A model generated the notes under the pieces. The model was given only the letters and a program-made list of their open reading frames with translations, was not told the origin of the DNA and ran no database searches. A program made the translations under genes and the position numbers. A DNA stretch of 64,000 bases, taken from positions 53,973,441 to 54,037,440 of the forward strand of contig OZ024854.1 in the NCBI GenBank assembly GCA_964017155.1, given 5' to 3'. Source of the DNA: Oasisia sp. SBJ-2009. Lineage: Eukaryota; Annelida; Polychaeta; Sabellida; Siboglinidae. Each line of letters opens with the position of its first letter. The stretch's first letter is position 1. This document shows positions 26,376 to 40,195 of this stretch, piece by piece.

Positions 26376-29300
26376 GTTGACCGGCCCACTTCTGTCAGCA
26401 TCTGTTCTCTGTCTGATGACTGGCCCACTTCTGTCAGCATCTGTCCTCTGCCTGATGACCGGCCCACTTCTGTCAGCATCTGTTCTCAGCCTGATGACCG
26501 GCCCACTTCTGTCAGCATCTGTTCTCTGCCTGATGACCGGCCCACTTCTGTCAGCATCTGTTCTCTGCCTGATAACCGGCCCACTTCTGTCAGCATCTAT
26601 TCTCTGCCTGATGACCGGCCCACTTCTGTCAGCATCTGTCCTCTGCTTGATGACCGGCCCACTTCTGTCAGCATCTGTCCTCTGCCTGATGACCGACCCA
26701 CTTCTGTCAGAATCTGTTCTCTGCCTGATGACCGGCCCAGTCTTCTGTCAGCATCTATTCTCTGCCTGATGACCGGCCCACTTCTGTCAGCATCTGTTCT
26801 CTGCCTGATGACCAGCCCACTTCTGTCAGCATTTGTTCTCTGCCTGATGAACGGCCCACTTCTGTCAGCATCTGTTCTCTGCCTGATAACCGGCCCACTT
26901 CAGTCAGCATATATTCTCTGCCTGATGACCGGCCCACTTCTGTCAGCATCTGTCCTCTGCCTGATGACCGGCCCACTTATGTCAGCATCTGTTCTCTGCC
27001 TGATGACTGACCCACTTCTGTCAGCATCTGTTCTCTGCCTGATGACCGGCCCAGTCTTCTGTCAGCATCTGTTCTCTGCCTGATGACCGGCCCACTTCTG
27101 TCAGCATCTGTTCTCTGCCTGATGACCGCCCCACTTCTGTCAGCATTTGTTCTCTCCCTGATGATTGGCCCACTTCTGTCAGCATCTGTCCTCTGCCTTA
27201 TGACCGGCCCACTTCTGTCAGCATCTGTTCTCTGCCTGATGACCGGCCCACTTCTGTCAGCATCTATTCTCTGCCTGATGACCGGCCCACTTCTGTCAGC
27301 ATCTGTCCTCTACCTGATGAACGGCCCACTTCTGTCAGCATCTGTCCTCTGCCTGAAGACTGGCCCAGTTCTGTCAGCATCTATTCTCAGCCTGATGACC
27401 GGCCCACTTCTGTCAGCATCTATTCTCTGCCTGATGACCGGCCCACTTCTGTCAGCATCTGTCCTCTGCCTGATGACTGGCCCAGTTCTGTCAGCATCTG
27501 TTCTCTGCCTGATGACCGACCCACTTTTGTCAGCATCTGTCCTTTGCCTGATGACCGACCCACTTCTGTCAGCATCTGTTCTCTGCCTGATGAACGGCCC
27601 ACTTCTGTCAGCATCTGTTCTCTGCCTGATTAACGGCCCACTTCTGTCAGCATCTGTTCTCTGCCTGATGACCGGCCCACTTCTGTCAGCATCTGTCCTC
27701 TGTCTGTTGACCGGCCCACTTCTGTCAGCATCTGTTCTCTGTCTGATGACTGGCCCACTTCTGTCAGCATCTGTCCTCTGCCTGATGACCGGCCCACTTC
27801 TGTCAGCATCTGTTCTCAGCCTGATGACCGGCCCACTTCTGTCAGCATCTGTTCTCTGCCTGATGACCGGCCCACTTCTGTCAGCATCTGTTCTCTGCCT
27901 GATAACCGGCCCACTTCTGTCAGCATCTATTCTCTGCCTGATGACCGGCCCACTTCTGTCAGCATCTGTCCTCTGCTTGATGACCGGCCCACTTCTGTCA
28001 GCATCTGTCCTCTGCCTGATGACCGACCCACTTCTGTCAGCATCTGTTCTCTGCCTGATGACCGGCCCAGTCTTCTGTCAGCATCTGTTCTCTGCCTGAT
28101 GACCGGCCCACTTCTGTCAGCATCTGTTCTCTGCCTGATGACGGGCCCACTTCTGTCAGCATCTGTTCTCTGCCTGATGACGGGCCCACTTCTGTCAGCA
28201 TCTCTCCTCTGCCTGATGACAGGCCCACTTCTGTCAGCATCTGTTCTCTGCCTGATGACTGGCCCAGTCTTCTGTCAGCATCTGTTCTCTGCCTGATGAC
28301 CGGCCCACTTCTGTCAGCATCTGTTCTCTGCCTGATGACCGGCCCACTTCTGTCAGCATTTGTTCTCTGCCTGATGAACGACCCACTTCTGTCAGCATCT
28401 GTTCTCTGCCTGATAACCGGCCCACTTCTGTCAGCATCTATTCTCTGCCTGATGACCGGCCCACTTCTGTCAGCATCTGTTCTCTGCCTGATGACCGGCC
28501 CACTTCTGTCAGCATCTGTCCTCTGCCTGATGACTGGCCCAGTTCTGTCAGCATCTGTTCTCTGCCTGATTAACGGCCCACTTCTGTCAGCATCTGTTCT
28601 CTGCCTGATGACCGGCCCACTTCGGTCAGCATCTATTCTCTGCCTGATGACCGGCCCACTTCTGTCAGCATCTGTCCTCTGCCTGATGACCCGCCCACTT
28701 CTGTCAGCATCTGTTCTCTGCCTGATGACCGACCCACTTCTGTCAGCATCTGTTCTCTGCCTGATGACCGGCCCACTTCTGTCAGCATCTGTTCTCTGCC
28801 TGATGACCGGCCCACTTCTGTCAGCATCTCTCCTGTGCCTGATGACGGGCCCACTTCTGTCAGCATCTGTTGTCTGCCTGATGACCGGCCCACTTCTGTC
28901 AGCATCTGTTCTCTGCCTGATGAACGGCCCACTTCTGTCAGCATCTGTCCTCTGCCTGATGACCGACCCACTTCTGTCAGCATCTGTTCTCTGCCTGATG
29001 ACCGGCCCACTTCTGTCAGCATCTGTTCTCTGCCTGATGACCGGCCCACTTCTGTAAGCATCTGTTCTCTGCCTGATGAACGGCCCACTTCTGTCAGCAT
29101 CTGTCCTCTGCCTGATGACCGACCCACTTCTGTCAGCATCTGTCCTCTGCCTGATGACCGACCCACTTCTGTCAGCATCTGTCATCTGCCTGATGACCTG
29201 CCCACTTCTGTCAGCATCTGTTCTCTGTCTGATGACCGGCCCACTTCTACCAGCATTTGTTCTCTGCCTGATGACCGGCCCACTTCTGTCAGCATCCGTT

Positions 29301-32300
29301 CTCTGCCTGATGACCGGCCCACTTCTGTCAGCATCCGTTCTCTGCCTGATGACCGGCCCACTTCTGTCAGCCTCTGTTCTCTGCCTGATGACCGGCCCAC
29401 TTCTGTCAGCATCTGTTCTATGCCTGATGACCGGCCCACTTCTGTCAGCATCTTTTCTCTGCCTGATGACCGGCCCACTTCTGTTAGCATCTGTTCTCTG
29501 CCTGATGACCGGCCCACTTCTGTCAGCATCTGTTCTCTGCCTGATAACCGGCCCACTTCAGTCAGCATATATTCTCTGCCTGATGACTGGCCCACTTCTG
29601 TCAGCATCTGTCCTCTGCCTGATGACCGGCCCACTTATGTCAGCATCTGTCCTCTGACTGATGACTGGCCCAGTTCTGTCAACATCTGTTCTCTGCCTGA
29701 TGACTGACCCACTTCTGTCAGCATCTGTTCTCTGCCTGATGACCGGCCCAGTCTTCTGTCAGCATCTGTTCTCTGCCTGATGACCGGCCCACTTCTGTCA
29801 GCATCTGTTCTCTGCCTGATGACCGCCCCACTTCTGTCAGCATTTGTTCTCTGCCTGATGAACGACCCACTTCTGTCAGCATCTGTTCTCTGCCTGATAA
29901 CCGGCCCACTTCTGTCAGCATCTATTCTCTGCCTGATGACCGGCCCACTTCTGTCAGCATCTCTCCTCTGCCTGATGACCGGCCCACTTCTGTCAGCATC
30001 TGTCCTCTGCCTGATGACTGGCCCAGTTCTGTCAGCATCTGTTCTCTGCCTGATTAACGGCCCACTTCTGTCAGCATCTGTTCTCTGCCTGTTGACCGGC
30101 CCACTTCTGTCAGCATCTGTTCTCTGCCTGATGACTGGCCCACTTCTGTCAGCATCTGTCCTCTGCCTGATGACCGGCCCACTTCTGTCAGCATCTGTTC
30201 TCAGCCTGATGACCGGCCCACTTCTGTCAGCATCTGTTCTCTGCCTGATGACCGGCCCACTTCTGTCAGCATCTCTCCTCTGCCTGATGACGGGCCCACT
30301 TCTGTCAGCATCTGTTCTCTGCCTGATGACCGGCCCACTTCTGTCAGCATCTGTTCTCTGCCTGATGACCGGCCCACTTCTGTCAGCATCTGTTCTCTGC
30401 CTGATGAACGGCCCACTTCTGTCAGCATCTGTTCTCTGCCTGATGACCGGCCCACTTCTGTCAGCATCTGTTCTCTGCCTGATGACCGGCCCACTTCTGT
30501 CAGCATCTGTTCTCTGCCTGATGACCGACCCACTTCTGTCAGCATCTGTTCTCTGCCTGATGAACGGCCCACTTCTGTCAGCATCTGTTCTCTGCCTGAT
30601 TAACGGCCCACTTCTGTCAGCATCTGTTCTCTGCCTGATGACCGGCCCACTTCGGTCAGCATCTATTCTCTGCCTGATGACCGGCCCACTTCTGTCAGCA
30701 TCTGTCCTCTGCCTGATGACCCGCCCACTTCTGTCAGCATCTGTCCTCTGCCTGATGACTGGCCCAGTTCTGTCAGCATCTGTTCTCTGCCTGATGACCG
30801 ACCCACTTCTGTCAGAATCTGTTCTCTGCCTGATGACCGGCCCAGTCTTCTGTCAGCATCTGTTCTCTGCCTGATGACCGGCCCACTTCTGTCAGCATCT
30901 GTTCTCTGCCTGATGACCAGCCCACTTCTGTCAGCATTTGTTCTCTGCCTGATGAACGGCCCACTTCTGTCAGCATCTGTTCTCTGCCTGATAACCGGCC
31001 CACTTCAGTCAGCATATATTCTCTGCCTGATGACCGGCCCACTTCTGTCAGCATCTGTCCTCTGCCTGATGACCGGCCCACTTATGTCAGCATCTGTCCT
31101 CTGCCTGATGACTGGCCCAGTTCTGTCAGCATCTGTTCTCTGCCTGATGACCGACCCACTTTTGTCAGCATCTGTCCTTTGCCTGATGACCGACCCACTT
31201 CTGTCAGCATCTGTTCTCTGCCTGATGAACGGCCCACTTCTGTCAGCATCTGTTCTCTGCCTGATTAACGGCCCACTTCTGTCAGCATCTGTTCTCTGCC
31301 TGATGACCGGCCCACTTCTGTCAGCATCTGTCCTCTGTCTGTTGACCGGCCCACTTCTGTCAGCATCTGTTCTCTGTCTGATGACTGGCCCACTTCTGTC
31401 AGCATCTGTCCTCTGCCTGATGACCGGCCCACTTCTGTCAGCATCTGTTCTCAGCCTGATGACCGGCCCACTTCTGTCAGCATCTGTTCTCTGCCTGATG
31501 ACCGGCCCACTTCTGTCAGCATCTGTTCTCTGCCTGATAACCGGCCCACTTCTGTCAGCATCTATTCTCTGCCTGATGACCGGCCCACTTCTGTCAGCAT
31601 CTGTCCTCTGCTTGATGACCGGCCCACTTCTGTCAGCATCTGTCCTCTGCCTGATGACCGACCCACTTCTGTCAGAATCTGTTCTCTGCCTGATGACCGG
31701 CCCAGTCTTCTGTCAGCATCTATTCTCTGCCTGATGACCGGCCCACTTCTGTCAGCATCTGTTCTCTGCCTGATGACCAGCCCACTTCTGTCAGCATTTG
31801 TTCTCTGCCTGATGAACGGCCCACTTCTGTCAGCATCTGTTCTCTGCCTGATAACCGGCCCACTTCAGTCAGCATATATTCTCTGCCTGATGACCGGCCC
31901 ACTTCTGTCAGCATCTGTCCTCTGCCTGATGACCGGCCCACTTATGTCAGCATCTGTTCTCTGCCTGATGACTGACCCACTTCTGTCAGCATCTGTTCTC
32001 TGCCTGATGACCGGCCCAGTCTTCTGTCAGCATCTGTTCTCTGCCTGATGACCGGCCCACTTCTGTCAGCATCTGTTCTCTGCCTGATGACCGCCCCACT
32101 TCTGTCAGCATTTGTTCTCTCCCTGATGATTGGCCCACTTCTGTCAGCATCTGTCCTCTGCCTTATGACCGGCCCACTTCTGTCAGCATCTGTTCTCTGC
32201 CTGATGACCGGCCCACTTCTGTCAGCATCTATTCTCTGCCTGATGACCGGCCCACTTCTGTCAGCATCTGTCCTCTACCTGATGAACGGCCCACTTCTGT

Positions 32301-35300
32301 CAGCATCTGTCCTCTGCCTGAAGACTGGCCCAGTTCTGTCAGCATCTATTCTCAGCCTGATGACCGGCCCACTTCTGTCAGCATCTATTCTCTGCCTGAT
32401 GACCGGCCCACTTCTGTCAGCATCTGTCCTCTGCCTGATGACTGGCCCAGTTCTGTCAGCATCTGTTCTCTGCCTGATGACCGACCCACTTTTGTCAGCA
32501 TCTGTCCTTTGCCTGATGACCGACCCACTTCTGTCAGCATCTGTTCTCTGCCTGATGAACGGCCCACTTCTGTCAGCATCTGTTCTCTGCCTGATTAACG
32601 GCCCACTTCTGTCAGCATCTGTTCTCTGCCTGATGACCGGCCCACTTCTGTCAGCATCTGTCCTCTGTCTGTTGACCGGCCCACTTCTGTCAGCATCTGT
32701 TCTCTGTCTGATGACTGGCCCACTTCTGTCAGCATCTGTCCTCTGCCTGATGACCGGCCCACTTCTGTCAGCATCTGTTCTCAGCCTGATGACCGGCCCA
32801 CTTCTGTCAGCATCTGTTCTCTGCCTGATGACCGGCCCACTTCTGTCAGCATCTGTTCTCTGCCTGATAACCGGCCCACTTCTGTCAGCATCTATTCTCT
32901 GCCTGATGACCGGCCCACTTCTGTCAGCATCTGTCCTCTGCTTGATGACCGGCCCACTTCTGTCAGCATCTGTCCTCTGCCTGATGACCGACCCACTTCT
33001 GTCAGCATCTGTTCTCTGCCTGATGACCGGCCCAGTCTTCTGTCAGCATCTGTTCTCTGCCTGATGACCGGCCCACTTCTGTCAGCATCTGTTCTCTGCC
33101 TGATGACGGGCCCACTTCTGTCAGCATCTGTTCTCTGCCTGATGACGGGCCCACTTCTGTCAGCATCTCTCCTCTGCCTGATGACAGGCCCACTTCTGTC
33201 AGCATCTGTTCTCTGCCTGATGACTGGCCCAGTCTTCTGTCAGCATCTGTTCTCTGCCTGATGACCGGCCCACTTCTGTCAGCATCTGTTCTCTGCCTGA
33301 TGACCGGCCCACTTCTGTCAGCATTTGTTCTCTGCCTGATGAACGACCCACTTCTGTCAGCATCTGTTCTCTGCCTGATAACCGGCCCACTTCTGTCAGC
33401 ATCTATTCTCTGCCTGATGACCGGCCCACTTCTGTCAGCATCTGTTCTCTGCCTGATGACCGGCCCACTTCTGTCAGCATCTGTCCTCTGCCTGATGACT
33501 GGCCCAGTTCTGTCAGCATCTGTTCTCTGCCTGATTAACGGCCCACTTCTGTCAGCATCTGTTCTCTGCCTGATGACCGGCCCACTTCGGTCAGCATCTA
33601 TTCTCTGCCTGATGACCGGCCCACTTCTGTCAGCATCTGTCCTCTGCCTGATGACCCGCCCACTTCTGTCAGCATCTGTTCTCTGCCTGATGACCGACCC
33701 ACTTCTGTCAGCATCTGTTCTCTGCCTGATGACCGGCCCACTTCTGTCAGCATCTGTTCTCTGCCTGATGACCGGCCCACTTCTGTCAGCATCTCTCCTG
33801 TGCCTGATGACGGGCCCACTTCTGTCAGCATCTGTTGTCTGCCTGATGACCGGCCCACTTCTGTCAGCATCTGTTCTCTGCCTGATGAACGGCCCACTTC
33901 TGTCAGCATCTGTCCTCTGCCTGATGACCGACCCACTTCTGTCAGCATCTGTTCTCTGCCTGATGACCGGCCCACTTCTGTCAGCATCTGTTCTCTGCCT
34001 GATGACCGGCCCACTTCTGTAAGCATCTGTTCTCTGCCTGATGAACGGCCCACTTCTGTCAGCATCTGTCCTCTGCCTGATGACCGACCCACTTCTGTCA
34101 GCATCTGTCCTCTGCCTGATGACCGACCCACTTCTGTCAGCATCTGTCATCTGCCTGATGACCTGCCCACTTCTGTCAGCATCTGTTCTCTGTCTGATGA
34201 CCGGCCCACTTCTACCAGCATTTGTTCTCTGCCTGATGACCGGCCCACTTCTGTCAGCATCCGTTCTCTGCCTGATGACCGGCCCACTTCTGTCAGCATC
34301 CGTTCTCTGCCTGATGACCGGCCCACTTCTGTCAGCCTCTGTTCTCTGCCTGATGACGGGCCCACTTCTGTCAGCATCTCTCCTCTGCCTGATGACAGGC
34401 CCACTTCTGTCAGCATCTGTTCTCTGCCTGATGACTGGCCCAGTCTTCTGTCAGCATCTGTTCTCTGCCTGATGACCGGCCCACTTCTGTCAGCATCTGT
34501 TCTCTGCCTGATGACCGGCCCACTTCTGTCAGCATTTGTTCTCTGCCTGATGAACGACCCACTTCTGTCAGCATCTGTTCTCTGCCTGATAACCGGCCCA
34601 CTTCTGTCAGCATCTATTCTCTGCCTGATGACCGGCCCACTTCTGTCAGCATCTGTTCTCTGCCTGATGACCGGCCCACTTCTGTCAGCATCTGTCCTCT
34701 GCCTGATGACTGGCCCAGTTCTGTCAGCATCTGTTCTCTGCCTGATTAACGGCCCACTTCTGTCAGCATCTGTTCTCTGCCTGATGACCGGCCCACTTCG
34801 GTCAGCATCTATTCTCTGCCTGATGACCGGCCCACTTCTGTCAGCATCTGTCCTCTGCCTGATGACCCGCCCACTTCTGTCAGCATCTGTTCTCTGCCTG
34901 ATGACCGACCCACTTCTGTCAGCATCTGTTCTCTGCCTGATGACCGGCCCACTTCTGTCAGCATCTGTTCTCTGCCTGATGACCGGCCCACTTCTGTCAG
35001 CATCTCTCCTGTGCCTGATGACGGGCCCACTTCTGTCAGCATCTGTTGTCTGCCTGATGACCGGCCCACTTCTGTCAGCATCTGTTCTCTGCCTGATGAA
35101 CGGCCCACTTCTGTCAGCATCTGTCCTCTGCCTGATGACCGACCCACTTCTGTCAGCATCTGTTCTCTGCCTGATGACCGGCCCACTTCTGTCAGCATCT
35201 GTTCTCTGCCTGATGACCGGCCCACTTCTGTAAGCATCTGTTCTCTGCCTGATGAACGGCCCACTTCTGTCAGCATCTGTCCTCTGCCTGATGACCGACC

Positions 35301-38300
35301 CACTTCTGTCAGCATCTGTCCTCTGCCTGATGACCGACCCACTTCTGTCAGCATCTGTCATCTGCCTGATGACCTGCCCACTTCTGTCAGCATCTGTTCT
35401 CTGTCTGATGACCGGCCCACTTCTACCAGCATTTGTTCTCTGCCTGATGACCGGCCCACTTCTGTCAGCATCCGTTCTCTGCCTGATGACCGGCCCACTT
35501 CTGTCAGCATCCGTTCTCTGCCTGATGACCGGCCCACTTCTGTCAGCCTCTGTTCTCTGCCTGATGACCGGCCCACTTCTGTCAGCATCTGTTCTATGCC
35601 TGATGACCGGCCCACTTCTGTCAGCATCTTTTCTCTGCCTGATGACCGGCCCACTTCTGTTAGCATCTGTTCTCTGCCTGATGACCGGCCCACTTCTGTC
35701 AGCATCTGTTCTCTGCCTGATAACCGGCCCACTTCAGTCAGCATATATTCTCTGCCTGATGACCGGCCCACTTCTGTCAGCATCTGTCCTCTGCCTGATG
35801 ACCGGCCCACTTATGTCAGCATCTGTCCTCTGCCTGATGACTGGCCCAGTTCTGTCAACATCTGTTCTCTGCCTGATGACTGACCCACTTCTGTCAGCAT
35901 CTGTTCTCTGCCTGATGACCGGCCCAGTCTTCTGTCAGCATCTGTTCTCTGCCTGATGACCGGCCCACTTCTGTCAGCATCTGTTCTCTGCCTGATGACC
36001 GCCCCACTTCTGTCAGCATTTGTTCTCTGCCTGATGAACGACCCACTTCTGTCAGCATCTGTTCTCTGCCTGATAACCGGCCCACTTCTGTCAGCATCTA
36101 TTCTCTGCCTGATGACCGGCCCACTTCTGTCAGCATCTCTCCTCTGCCTGATGACCGGCCCACTTCTGTCAGCATCTGTCCTCTGCCTGATGACTGGCCC
36201 AGTTCTGTCAGCATCTGTTCTCTGCCTGATTAACGGCCCACTTCTGTCAGCATCTGTTCTCTGCCTGATGACCGGCCCACTTCGGTCAGCATCTATTCTC
36301 TGCCTGATGACCGGCCCACTTCTGTCAGCATCTGTCCTCTGCCTGATGACCCGCCCACTTCTGTCAGCATCTGTTCTCTGCCTGATGACCGACCCACTTC
36401 TGTCAGCATCTGTTCTCTGCCTGATGACCAGCCCACTTCTGTCAGCATCTGTTCTGCCTGATGACTGGCCCACTTCTGTCAGCATCTCTCCTCTGCCTGA
36501 TGACGGGCCCACTTCTGTCAGCATCTGTTGTCTGCCTGATGACCGGCCCACTTCTGTCAGCATCTGTTCTCTGCCTGATGAACGGCCCACTTCTGTCAGC
36601 ATCTGTTCTCTGCCTGATGACCGGCCCACTTCTGTCAGCATCTGTTCTCTGCCTGATGACCGGCCCACTTCTGTCAGCATCTGTTCTCTGCCTGATGACC
36701 GGCCCAGTCTTCTGTCAGCATCTGTTCTCTCCTGATGACCGGCCCACTTCTGTCAGCATCTGTTCTCTCCCTGATGATTGGCCCACTTCTGTCAGCATCT
36801 GTCCTCTGCCTTATGACCGGCCCACTTCTGTCAGCATCTGTTCTCTGCCTGATGACCGGCCCACTTCTGTCAGCATCTATTCTCTGCCTGATGACCGGCC
36901 CACTTCTGTCAGCATCTGTCCTCTACCTGATGAACGGCCCACTTCTGTCAGCATCTGTCCTCTGCCTGAAGACTGGCCCAGTTCTGTCAGCATCTATTCT
37001 CAGCCTGATGACCGGCCCACTTCTGTCAGCATCTATTCTCTGCCTGATGACCGGCCCACTTCTGTCAGCATCTGTCCTCTGCCTGATGACTGGCCCAGTT
37101 CTGTCAGCATCTGTTCTCTGCCTGATGACCGACCCACTTTTGTCAGCATCTGTCCTTTGCCTGATGACCGACCCACTTCTGTCAGCATCTGTTCTCTGCC
37201 TGATGAACGGCCCACTTCTGTCAGCATCTGTTCTCTGCCTGATTAACGGCCCACTTCTGTCAGCATCTGTTCTCTGCCTGATGACCGGCCCACTTCTGTC
37301 AGCATCTGTCCTCTGTCTGTTGACCGGCCCACTTCTGTCAGCATCTGTTCTCTGTCTGATGACTGGCCCACTTCTGTCAGCATCTGTCCTCTGCCTGATG
37401 ACCGGCCCACTTCTGTCAGCATCTGTTCTCAGCCTGATGACCGGCCCACTTCTGTCAGCATCTGTTCTCTGCCTGATGACCGGCCCACTTCTGTCAGCAT
37501 CTGTTCTCTGCCTGATAACCGGCCCACTTCTGTCAGCATCTATTCTCTGCCTGATGACCGGCCCACTTCTGTCAGCATCTGTCCTCTGCTTGATGACCGG
37601 CCCACTTCTGTCAGCATCTGTCCTCTGCCTGATGACCGACCCACTTCTGTCAGCATCTGTTCTCTGCCTGATGACCGGCCCAGTCTTCTGTCAGCATCTG
37701 TTCTCTGCCTGATGACCGGCCCACTTCTGTCAGCATCTGTTCTCTGCCTGATGACGGGCCCACTTCTGTCAGCATCTGTTCTCTGCCTGATGACGGGCCC
37801 ACTTCTGTCAGCATCTCTCCTCTGCCTGATGACAGGCCCACTTCTGTCAGCATCTGTTCTCTGCCTGATGACTGGCCCAGTCTTCTGTCAGCATCTGTTC
37901 TCTGCCTGATGACCGGCCCACTTCTGTCAGCATCTGTTCTCTGCCTGATGACCGGCCCACTTCTGTCAGCATTTGTTCTCTGCCTGATGAACGACCCACT
38001 TCTGTCAGCATCTGTTCTCTGCCTGATAACCGGCCCACTTCTGTCAGCATCTATTCTCTGCCTGATGACCGGCCCACTTCTGTCAGCATCTGTTCTCTGC
38101 CTGATGACCGGCCCACTTCTGTCAGCATCTGTCCTCTGCCTGATGACTGGCCCAGTTCTGTCAGCATCTGTTCTCTGCCTGATTAACGGCCCACTTCTGT
38201 CAGCATCTGTTCTCTGCCTGATGACCGGCCCACTTCGGTCAGCATCTATTCTCTGCCTGATGACCGGCCCACTTCTGTCAGCATCTGTCCTCTGCCTGAT

Positions 38301-39003
38301 GACCCGCCCACTTCTGTCAGCATCTGTTCTCTGCCTGATGACCGACCCACTTCTGTCAGCATCTGTTCTCTGCCTGATGACCGGCCCACTTCTGTCAGCA
38401 TCTGTTCTCTGCCTGATGACCGGCCCACTTCTGTCAGCATCTCTCCTGTGCCTGATGACGGGCCCACTTCTGTCAGCATCTGTTGTCTGCCTGATGACCG
38501 GCCCACTTCTGTCAGCATCTGTTCTCTGCCTGATGAACGGCCCACTTCTGTCAGCATCTGTCCTCTGCCTGATGACCGACCCACTTCTGTCAGCATCTGT
38601 TCTCTGCCTGATGACCGGCCCACTTCTGTCAGCATCTGTTCTCTGCCTGATGACCGGCCCACTTCTGTAAGCATCTGTTCTCTGCCTGATGAACGGCCCA
38701 CTTCTGTCAGCATCTGTCCTCTGCCTGATGACCGACCCACTTCTGTCAGCATCTGTCCTCTGCCTGATGACCGACCCACTTCTGTCAGCATCTGTCATCT
38801 GCCTGATGACCTGCCCACTTCTGTCAGCATCTGTTCTCTGTCTGATGACCGGCCCACTTCTACCAGCATTTGTTCTCTGCCTGATGACCGGCCCACTTCT
38901 GTCAGCATCCGTTCTCTGCCTGATGACCGGCCCACTTCTGTCAGCATCCGTTCTCTGCCTGATGACCGGCCCACTTCTGTCAGCCTCTGTTCTCTGCCTG
39001 ATG
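26375..39003 (+). repeat. Higher-order block C: about 3.0 kb in three copies
   Basis: Copy 1 is about 26375-29390 and copy 2 about 31340-34355 (offset 4,965). Copy 3 is about 36760-39003 (offset 4,648 from copy 2). Shared rare variants include CTCTACCTGATG (27309, 32274, 36922), CTCCTGTGCCTG (28829, 33794, 38442) and TGATGACCTGCCC (29190, 34155, 38803). A constant offset over kilobases with shared rare variants indicates recent segmental duplication within the array. Confidence 0.82.
33150..35566 (+). repeat. Local tandem duplication of about 1.2 kb (offset 1,211)
   Basis: The segment from about 33150 to 34355 is followed directly by a second copy at about 34360-35566. It shares the CTCCTGTGCCTG variant (33794, 35005), the CTTCTGTAAGC variant (34017, 35228) and the TGATGACCTGCCC variant (34155, 35366). 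The offset equals 31 x 39 + 2, so the repeat contains one net 41-bp unit. Confidence 0.78.
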
Positions 39004-40195
39004 ACCGGCCCACTTCTGTCAGCATCTGTTCTATGCCTGATGACCGGCCCACTTCTGTCAGCATCTTTTCTCTGCCTGATGACCGGCCCACTTCTGTTAG
39101 CATCTGTTCTCTGCCTGATGACCGGCCCACTTCTGTCAGCATCTGTTCTCTGCCTGATAACCGGCCCACTTCAGTCAGCATATATTCTCTGCCTGATGAC
39201 CGGCCCACTTCTGTCAGCATCTGTCCTCTGCCTGATGACCGGCCCACTTATGTCAGCATCTGTCCTCTGCCTGATGACTGGCCCAGTTCTGTCAACATCT
39301 GTTCTCTGCCTGATGACTGACCCACTTCTGTCAGCATCTGTTCTCTGCCTGATGACCGGCCCAGTCTTCTGTCAGCATCTGTTCTCTGCCTGATGACCGG
39401 CCCACTTCTGTCAGCATCTGTTCTCTGCCTGATGACCGCCCCACTTCTGTCAGCATTTGTTCTCTGCCTGATGAACGACCCACTTCTGTCAGCATCTGTT
39501 CTCTGCCTGATAACCGGCCCACTTCTGTCAGCATCTATTCTCTGCCTGATGACCGGCCCACTTCTGTCAGCATCTCTCCTCTGCCTGATGACCGGCCCAC
39601 TTCTGTCAGCATCTGTCCTCTGCCTGATGACTGGCCCAGTTCTGTCAGCATCTGTTCTCTGCCTGATTAACGGCCCACTTCTGTCAGCATCTGTTCTCTG
39701 CCTGATGACCGGCCCACTTCGGTCAGCATCTATTCTCTGCCTGATGACCGGCCCACTTCTGTCAGCATCTGTCCTCTGCCTGATGACCCGCCCACTTCTG
39801 TCAGCATCTGTTCTCTGCCTGATGACCGACCCACTTCTGTCAGCATCTGTTCTCTGCCTGATGACCAGCCCACTTCTGTCAGCATCTGTTCTGCCTGATG
39901 ACTGGCCCACTTCTGTCAGCATCTCTCCTCTGCCTGATGACGGGCCCACTTCTGTCAGCATCTGTTGTCTGCCTGATGACCGGCCCACTTCTGTCAGCAT
40001 CTGTTCTCTGCCTGATGAACGGCCCACTTCTGTCAGCATCTGTTCTCTGCCTGATGACCGGCCCACTTCTGTCAGCATCTGTTCTCTGCCTGATGACCGG
40101 CCCACTTCTGTCAGCATCTGTTCTCTGCCTGATGACCGGCCCAGTCTTCTGTCAGCATCTGTTCTCTCCTGATGACCGGCCCACTTCTGTCAGCA
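34330..40195 (+). repeat. Higher-order block D: about 2.4 kb duplicated at offset 3,437
   Basis: Copy 1 is about 34330-36760 and copy 2 about 37770-40195. Each copy carries the same two rare short units: a 37-bp unit with CATCTGTTCTGCCTGATG (36447 and 39884) and a 38-bp unit with GTTCTCTCCTGATG (36724 and 40161). Such private length variants could not recur at a constant offset by chance. Block D overlaps block C copy 3, showing layered events. Confidence 0.82.
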
